The notes beneath the pieces were generated by a model. That model made no database searches and was not told the origin of the DNA. It saw only the letters and a program-made list of their open reading frames with translations. 14,142 bases of DNA from Lachnoclostridium sp. UBA3775 (GTDB lineage Bacteria > Bacillota > Clostridia > Lachnospirales > Lachnospiraceae), in the NCBI GenBank assembly GCA_002369525.1, contig DFFN01000137.1, positions 1 to 14,142 of the forward strand, read 5' to 3'. This document shows, in pieces, positions 6,920 through 12,167 of the stretch; within the stretch, counting starts at the first letter, position 1; each line of letters starts with the position of its first letter. Both the position numbers and the translations under genes were made by a program.

Positions 6920-7546
6920 TTAAGACTCGTCACCGTCGTCATCATCTTTTTTCTTTCTTGTCACAAGCAGCAAAATGAAAGCAACCACTGCCAATCCTCC
7001 GACTATTGCAAATGCGGGGATGTTTGTTTCATCACCTGTTTTTGCGGGAGGAGTTGATGAACCGTCCCTGCTGCTGTTATTATCCTTGAGCTTGTTAACA
7101 AACTCAATCTTGTCCGGCTTTTCTCCGTTGTCACCGACCGTTGCGGAAACATTTACGGAAAGCTCACCTGATTCGAGCTGGGCAACAAAGACTTTTACAT
7201 GGTAAACCTTATCGTCATACTGTATTTCTTCGTCACTTCCGGGCTCCTGATAAATGATATAATTATAAGTTCCGGGCTCACTCACGGCAATCACAAAACT
7301 GCCCGTTCCGTCCCCCTTTATATCAAGCTTATCCTGTTTAGGAGCCGGCTGTGATTCGTCAACACTTTCAATTGCAACGATATAGTTTCCCTCACTGCTG
7401 TCTGAAATCTGCAAGCAGTTCACGATTATTTCGGCATCAAGTGTTTCATTCGTACTGCCTGCCTGCGCAACCTGGCCCAAAAGCACAAGAAACATTGCGC
7501 AGGAAAGCATAAACGATATCAGTTTTTTACTGTTCTTCTTCATCAT
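6920..7546 (-). CDS. Small single-domain pilin, FctB-like basal subunit
   Basis: This secreted, wall-linked minor pilin is probably the base of the fibre. The signal peptide is residues 1-29, with predicted cleavage after VAQA. One Spy0128/FctA-type domain (about 35-151) has PGTYNYIIYQ (91-100), YDDKVYHVKVFV (110-121) and the closing IEFVN motif with Asn151. The Lys that starts the usual isopeptide domain seems replaced by the IVNC region (41-44), so an internal isopeptide bond is doubtful. A short Pro/Ser tail leads to PPAKTGDE (166-173), a membrane segment (about 176-195), then RKKK and an acidic end. The sorting motif differs from the IPTG type of the other pilins, as expected for a base subunit that a housekeeping sortase attaches to the wall. 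The start overlaps the preceding gene by 20 bases with no clear ribosome site, suggesting translational coupling. Confidence 0.85.
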   Translation of the reverse strand: MMKKNSKKLISFMLSCAMFLVLLGQVAQAGSTNETLDAEIIVNCLQISDSSEGNYIVAIESVDESQPAPKQDKLDIKGDGTGSFVIAVSEPGTYNYIIYQEPGSDEEIQYDDKVYHVKVFVAQLESGELSVNVSATVGDNGEKPDKIEFVNKLKDNNSSRDGSSTPPAKTGDETNIPAFAIVGGLAVVAFILLLVTRKKKDDDDGDES

Positions 7547-9203
7547 TTTTACGTTTAATAAAGATTATGATCACACCGGCAAAGAGTACTGCTGCTATTC
7601 CCGCTATCGGGAGTACATGCATGATAACACCGGTAGGGATCGTGCCTTTCTTTTCGTTGTTGAAGGTAGCTGAAACATCAGCAACCATGCTTGAATCCTT
7701 TATTCTGGCTGCATTTCCGTCGGTAGCAACAAAAAGCTCAGGCTCTGTGATTTCTTCTGCTGAAGAATCTTTTCCGCCGTCCATATTGTCATAACCATTG
7801 CCGCCTTCGAGTTCAACAGTGGACTTGTAGTCCTCGTAGTACTCTAAGAGCTCATAGGAAGCTCCCTCAGGAATGCCGAGGATTGTTACATACTGATCAG
7901 CCTGAAGGTAGAAGTCGTAGCCTGCCTTAAGCTGTGCACCGGTAAGAGACACAGCCGAGTTGGCCGCATAGATATCACCTTTAGTGTAAACAGTTGCACT
8001 GTTGGGGATTCCTTCTTTACCTTCCCAGCCAGCCTCAATTACAAGCTTTGATTCATCCTTGCTGATAACAAAAACATCCTTATCATCAATATTACTTCCT
8101 GCAAGTGTAAGGGTAAACCTGAAGAACTGGTCATTTGAAGCCTGGTTACCGCTTACAGTCTTCTTGAAAGTCAGATTGTTGGATTTGTAAAGGTTTCTGT
8201 AACCTTCGGACTTCTCAGCACCTGCAACTTCCACGCCGTTAGCTCCGCCGTTTCCGGAAAGATTGGTATGAGTAAGACCATCTTCCATCGTTTTTGCTTC
8301 AGGATTAGCAATTGTCGCTTCACCTGCAGCAGGACCATCGGCAACTATGCCCATATACATTACATAACCAGCAATGCGAAGATCATACTTTTTGCCGGTA
8401 GCTGTGTTGTAAGTGGCATCCTCAACATACACGTCAAGAGTACGGGAGAGCAACTGATCAGAGGTATTAGTCACATCGTTTTCGATAGCTGTGTTTCCTG
8501 AGTTACCCTCTGCAATTACGTAACGATAGATTCCGGGCTCGGTGAAACCGCAATTTGAGAAATCCATCTGTACAGTCTTGATGGCATAATATGTATCCCC
8601 ATCTACATTGTTGATCAAAACATTGTCATCGGCAGCCTTGCTTCCTGAGGTAGGAAGGGTTACAGCCTGGGGCTGATATTCAATAGTAAAGCCATTATAA
8701 CCATCATATTTGTAAAGACCGGTATTGTCATCAGTATCTTTCTGGGAAACATAAGCTGTGTTAGAATCTGTCACAAACGCTGTTCCGTCAACGTTTTCAA
8801 GCTTATACTCGATTTTATCCGGATTTAAACCTTCCTTAACAGCAAGAGTCTGAACCACACCGTTTTCTATGTGTGCAGCAACCGGTTCTCCCGCAACCAC
8901 AGCAAATCCAAAGCTACAGGAAGGTATACTGGTTCCTTCCTCAATCTCAAGCACCTTTTTTATCTCGGTAGCATTGTATGAGATAATTTTATCATTATTG
9001 ACTGTAACAGTATTGGTAAGCCATGCATCATTCGAAGCAACTGCGTCCGGATCTACAGGATCTGTACCATTTTTGGTGCCTAAAACGCCATCATACTCCA
9101 CAGCAGGTGTTGACTCAGCCTTAGCTTCGGGAAGAAGCGCAGTACCCTGCATCATCAAAGCAGCAGCAAATACAGCCGCAGTAATTTTTTTAAACTTTCT
9201 CAT
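7527..9203 (-). CDS. Backbone-type pilin 3 (558 residues), two Spy0128-like isopeptide domains
   Basis: This secreted major-pilin-type subunit has a signal peptide at 1-29 (cleavage after EAKA). Domain 1 (about 60-338) shows candidate isopeptide residues Lys82/83, Glu232 in EPGIYRYVIAE, and Asn337. It ends with the motif EKSEGYRN, whose Lys331 matches the position of the inter-subunit lysine of Spy0128. Domain 2 (about 341-517) shows Lys347/348 in LTFKKTVSGNQ, Glu454 and Asn516. The sorting signal is TIPTG (521-525), followed by a membrane segment (529-549) and KRKNDEEEQ. GGGAG-like ribosome site (GGGAG then seven bases) precedes the ATG, 20 bases after the previous stop. It is closest to the 501-residue pilin: both contain a TLAV(K)xGxNPD segment and a long linker before the pilin lysine. 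It could be a backbone or an accessory subunit; the sequence alone does not decide. Confidence 0.92.
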   Translation of the reverse strand: MRKFKKITAAVFAAALMMQGTALLPEAKAESTPAVEYDGVLGTKNGTDPVDPDAVASNDAWLTNTVTVNNDKIISYNATEIKKVLEIEEGTSIPSCSFGFAVVAGEPVAAHIENGVVQTLAVKEGLNPDKIEYKLENVDGTAFVTDSNTAYVSQKDTDDNTGLYKYDGYNGFTIEYQPQAVTLPTSGSKAADDNVLINNVDGDTYYAIKTVQMDFSNCGFTEPGIYRYVIAEGNSGNTAIENDVTNTSDQLLSRTLDVYVEDATYNTATGKKYDLRIAGYVMYMGIVADGPAAGEATIANPEAKTMEDGLTHTNLSGNGGANGVEVAGAEKSEGYRNLYKSNNLTFKKTVSGNQASNDQFFRFTLTLAGSNIDDKDVFVISKDESKLVIEAGWEGKEGIPNSATVYTKGDIYAANSAVSLTGAQLKAGYDFYLQADQYVTILGIPEGASYELLEYYEDYKSTVELEGGNGYDNMDGGKDSSAEEITEPELFVATDGNAARIKDSSMVADVSATFNNEKKGTIPTGVIMHVLPIAGIAAVLFAGVIIIFIKRKNDEEEQ

Positions 9204-9223
9204 TTTTTTCTCCCAAATCAGCT

Positions 9224-10528
9224 TTATTCGTTTTCTTCCTTCTTAGCCATGCGAACGGTAAGTACCGAAATACCGCCGATGAAAAGAAGTGCGATCACAA
9301 CGATGGGAACGACCTTCATGTTAACGCCTGTGGGGATTTTGCCTTCCTTGGTGTTGGTGAAGACGATTTCGTTAACCTGATGGATACCTGAACCGCTTCC
9401 TGTTCCGCTAAGTTCTACAGAACGATCGGTATTGTTAACAGAAGCTACTGCAGTGCCTGAACCGTTACCGGAAACTTCAATGCTTGTTACATAGCCTTCT
9501 TTATCAAGCTTATCTTTGTCTTTCTCGACTACAGAGTAGAATGTTCCTTCTGCAAGACCATAAACTCTGATGCTCTGTCCATGCTGAAGCTTGAAAGGTA
9601 CGGTAACTGTTCCGTCCTGTCCTACGGTGATTGTCTTTGTTCTGAGATTTTCGTTGGTTCCGCTTGCATCATCTTCAACTACCATCTTGCTGATATCAAC
9701 AGTATATTCCATTCCGGGTGCGGCATTGCTGATGGTCAGTTCGAAATCGAAGAATTCTGACTTATCACCCTGATTACCTTTAACGAGCTTCTCAACATAA
9801 ATATCGCAGCTGGGATATACGTTAACGAATCCCTGGCTCTTCTCTGCGCCTGAAGGGAATGCGGTACCTGAGGTTACACCTGAACCGTATTTAGGACCTG
9901 ATGTTACAACATCATCATAAAGTACATATCCACCGATCACAAGGCCTGCTCCGCTTCCGCTCTGTTCATTATCATAGACAAAAACATCCATGGTCTTGGG
10001 TTTGTCTGTTGTAAAGCCGAGTATATTCTGCTCGGAAATGGTGTAACGGTAAACACCGGGCAAAGGGAAAGCCACGCCTGTAAAATCAACAACTACAGTC
10101 TGCTCGGCATATTTCTTTTCTGTTGATTTAGCAACATTATCTGCTGTTCCGCTTGTAATGGTTCCTGAATATCCATCAAAAGATACTACCGAACTGCCGG
10201 ATTGTTTAACTTCATCTTTACCCTGAACATAAATTTTAATGTTTTCGGCATCGATACCGTCTCTTACAGGGAATGCACTGTTTTCGGCATCACCTTCGGT
10301 ACCGCTGGCTGCTTCGATATCAAACAGGAAGTCGGCATTTGCAGGTATGTTATCCTCATTTTTCATTACCAGATACTTTACAAATTCGGTTTTTGTTCCG
10401 GAAGTGGGTTGATACTCAAATTCATCTGTTCCGAGACTGTCGGCAAGTGCCGGAATTGCTGCAAGCACGATCAGCATCATTGCTGCTATGACAGCAATTA
10501 TTTTGTTTCTGAGCTTTTTGTTCTTCAT
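9224..10528 (-). CDS. Backbone-type pilin 2 (434 residues), two Spy0128-like isopeptide domains
   Basis: This is the shortest and most diverged of the three backbone-type pilins. The signal peptide is 1-29 (cleavage after IPALA). Domain 1 (about 44-237) has Lys51, the PLPGVYRYTISE segment with Glu166, and Asn236; the motif EKSQGFVN provides candidate pilin Lys230. Domain 2 (about 241-393) has Lys247 in VEKLVKGNQGDKSEFF, Glu335 and Asn392 in IVFTN. It ends with KIPTG (397-401), a membrane segment (about 405-425) and KKEENE. The inner sequence is rich in Ser, Gly and Thr. It is separated from the preceding gene by 15 bases that contain AAAGGAG, 7 nt before the ATG. Its length and compactness make it the best match in size to a streptococcal backbone pilin, but no expression evidence is available. 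Confidence 0.92.
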   Translation of the reverse strand: MKNKKLRNKIIAVIAAMMLIVLAAIPALADSLGTDEFEYQPTSGTKTEFVKYLVMKNEDNIPANADFLFDIEAASGTEGDAENSAFPVRDGIDAENIKIYVQGKDEVKQSGSSVVSFDGYSGTITSGTADNVAKSTEKKYAEQTVVVDFTGVAFPLPGVYRYTISEQNILGFTTDKPKTMDVFVYDNEQSGSGAGLVIGGYVLYDDVVTSGPKYGSGVTSGTAFPSGAEKSQGFVNVYPSCDIYVEKLVKGNQGDKSEFFDFELTISNAAPGMEYTVDISKMVVEDDASGTNENLRTKTITVGQDGTVTVPFKLQHGQSIRVYGLAEGTFYSVVEKDKDKLDKEGYVTSIEVSGNGSGTAVASVNNTDRSVELSGTGSGSGIHQVNEIVFTNTKEGKIPTGVNMKVVPIVVIALLFIGGISVLTVRMAKKEENE

Positions 10529-10543
10529 CGTTTTTCTCCTTTA

Positions 10544-12049
10544 TCAATCTTCGTTCTTCTTAACTATCATAAAGGCGGCCGCTAATGAAAGCACAACTGC
10601 CAAAGCAACAATCGGTGCTACGGGAAGATTAACGCCCGTAGGGATAACGCCTGCACGGGTATTTGTGAAATCCACTGTTACGTCACCTGTAAGGGAAGGA
10701 TCTTCCACTTCGTTTACTTTAGAATCATCAAGCAGATCTTCATCATCTGTGTCATCATCAAAAGTGTCCTTCTCATCCTTGTCGTCACCTGTAAGTGCGA
10801 TTTCGGGATCATAGTCCTCTTCATTCTCGGAAAGATTATATACAGCTCTGTCCGGAATTCCTCTGACAACGATTTTCTGACCATGCTGGAGATAGAAGGT
10901 TTCGCTTATCTCACCCTTGGAATCTGCTGTCAGAGTTGTGGGCTGCTCAATATCTTCGGTGATAACCGTGGTAGCTGCGTTGGGATTTTTTGAAATCGTC
11001 ACGTCGGCATCGCCGTCGGCGGTTGAATCGTCCTGATCGTCGGCATAGGACACTTCCAGAACGGTTCCGGGTCCCAGCTTTCCGATTTCAAGTGTGAACT
11101 CAAAATACTTATCACGTGAACCCTGGTTACCTTCAACTTTCTTAGAGAAAGTAAAGTCATGGGTGTTATACTCATTCTCGAAGCCGACCGACTTGGCAGC
11201 ATCCTTAACTTCCTTGCCGTTGGTTGATTTTGCTGTGGTGCCGTCTTCAAGCTTGGTATCATTATCTACCGTAGGAGCAGTAACTGTTGTATCATTTGAA
11301 GGTCCGTCGGTAACGATTCCCTGATAGAGCACGAAGCCCTGAACCGCAAGCACGGGATTTTCTTCAGCATCAACGCCTGCATCGATAACATATACATCAA
11401 GAGTTCTCTTGCAGTTATCATCACCTGTAACGTTAGGATCGCAAATGATTCCGTCAACGCTGTCATCTGTCTTAATATAAGTTTCGGTAATGATATAACG
11501 GTAAATACCGGGCTCATCAAAGCCTACTTTGGAAAAATCAAGACTTACCGATTTTGTTGCGGTATACTGGGTATCGCTTTCCTTCGATCCCGCACGGTTC
11601 TCGGTTATGGTCACATAGTCACCATTCTCATCGGGAGCAGCGGTATCCTTTGACTGAGCCGCATACTCAATGGCTCCGATCATAACCGAACCCGTGCTCT
11701 GATTTTCGTTCTTCCAGACAATCGCATCGGGATTTATGCCCTTGATAACCGCAAGCGTATCAGCGGTTGCATCGCACACGAGCCTTTCATTTTCCGAACT
11801 GCAATACTTTTTATCAGGCACAAATGCCGTAAAACCAAATGCAACATTCGGTATGTTCGCTCCGTTTTCGATGATCAGGTTTTTCTTGATCACCGTAACA
11901 GGCTCAAAGGCCAGACCGTTGGTTTCATCATTGTCGTCGTCAACAACGAGTACATCGCTGTACTTCTTTTCGGCACTTGCTACGGAAAGCATCATAACAA
12001 CCATTGCTGCCACCATAAGCAGTGCTAAAAACTTCTTCCTCTTTTTCAT
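10544..12049 (-). CDS. Backbone-type pilin 1 (501 residues), two Spy0128-like isopeptide domains
   Basis: This is a secreted pilin with a signal peptide at 1-26 (cleavage after SVASA). Domain 1 (about 46-293) shows Lys55/56, Glu189 in EPGIYRYIITE and Asn292; KSVGFEN carries candidate pilin Lys286. Domain 2 (about 297-464) shows Lys303/304 in FSKKVEGNQG, Glu408 and Asn463 in DFTNT. The sorting signal is VIPTG (468-472), followed by a membrane segment (about 477-496) and KKNED. Two oddities are seen: four cysteines (83, 92, 203, 213) arranged as two close pairs, which could form disulfides, and a strongly acidic stretch at 422-450. A ribosome site (GGAAAGGA) precedes the ATG and may be partly held in a small hairpin. 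A weak promoter upstream may let this gene be transcribed apart from the adhesin. Confidence 0.92.
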   Translation of the reverse strand: MKKRKKFLALLMVAAMVVMMLSVASAEKKYSDVLVVDDDNDETNGLAFEPVTVIKKNLIIENGANIPNVAFGFTAFVPDKKYCSSENERLVCDATADTLAVIKGINPDAIVWKNENQSTGSVMIGAIEYAAQSKDTAAPDENGDYVTITENRAGSKESDTQYTATKSVSLDFSKVGFDEPGIYRYIITETYIKTDDSVDGIICDPNVTGDDNCKRTLDVYVIDAGVDAEENPVLAVQGFVLYQGIVTDGPSNDTTVTAPTVDNDTKLEDGTTAKSTNGKEVKDAAKSVGFENEYNTHDFTFSKKVEGNQGSRDKYFEFTLEIGKLGPGTVLEVSYADDQDDSTADGDADVTISKNPNAATTVITEDIEQPTTLTADSKGEISETFYLQHGQKIVVRGIPDRAVYNLSENEEDYDPEIALTGDDKDEKDTFDDDTDDEDLLDDSKVNEVEDPSLTGDVTVDFTNTRAGVIPTGVNLPVAPIVALAVVLSLAAAFMIVKKNED

Positions 12050-12055
12050 GTTTTA

Positions 12056-12087
12056 GTCCTTTCCGGACGTGTGCTTGTAAGCGACAC
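12056..12087 (-). promoter_or_regulatory. Two small leader hairpins before pilin 1, one including the ribosome site
   Basis: In the transcript, GTGT-c-GCTT-AC-AAGC-ACAC (12069-12087) folds into a stem with one bulged C. Just after it, GTCC-GGAAA-GGAC (12056-12068) places the Shine-Dalgarno bases GGAAAGGA in a loop and stem. Both are short. They could tune translation or protect the 5' end of a processed mRNA; function is inference. Confidence 0.35.
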
Positions 12088-12119
12088 TTCTACCTTTATT
12101 AAAACATTTATTTACATTA

Positions 12120-12149
12120 TTTATATATTAGTGCCCGACTTGCGGGCAA
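12120..12149 (-). promoter_or_regulatory. Possible internal promoter upstream of pilin 1
   Basis: On the minus strand TTGCCC (12144-12149) precedes TATAAA (12120-12125) with an 18-base spacer; TATATA two bases closer is an alternative -10. Matches are 4/6 and 5/6 to consensus. It would give a leader of about 60 nt before pilin 1. The surrounding DNA is very AT-rich, so chance matches are likely. Confidence 0.35.
12132..12148 (-). promoter_or_regulatory. Hairpin between adhesin and pilin 1, with a competing alternative stem
   Basis: TGCCCG-CAAGT-CGGGCA forms a 6-bp stem with a 5-base loop 20 bases after the adhesin stop. AT-rich sequence, not a T-run, follows. The CCCGC of this stem can instead pair with GCGGG at 12162-12166 just after the stop codon, so two exclusive folds exist. 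It may be a weak terminator or processing site that sets adhesin and pilin levels. Confidence 0.4.
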
Positions 12150-12167
12150 AATATTTACTTACCCGCT

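Noticed and set aside
11736..12056. Plus-strand frames opposite the pilin genes
   Set aside because: They are Ser/Thr/Leu-rich mirror frames of Asp/Lys-rich coding sequence with no start signals; none has a recognisable domain.
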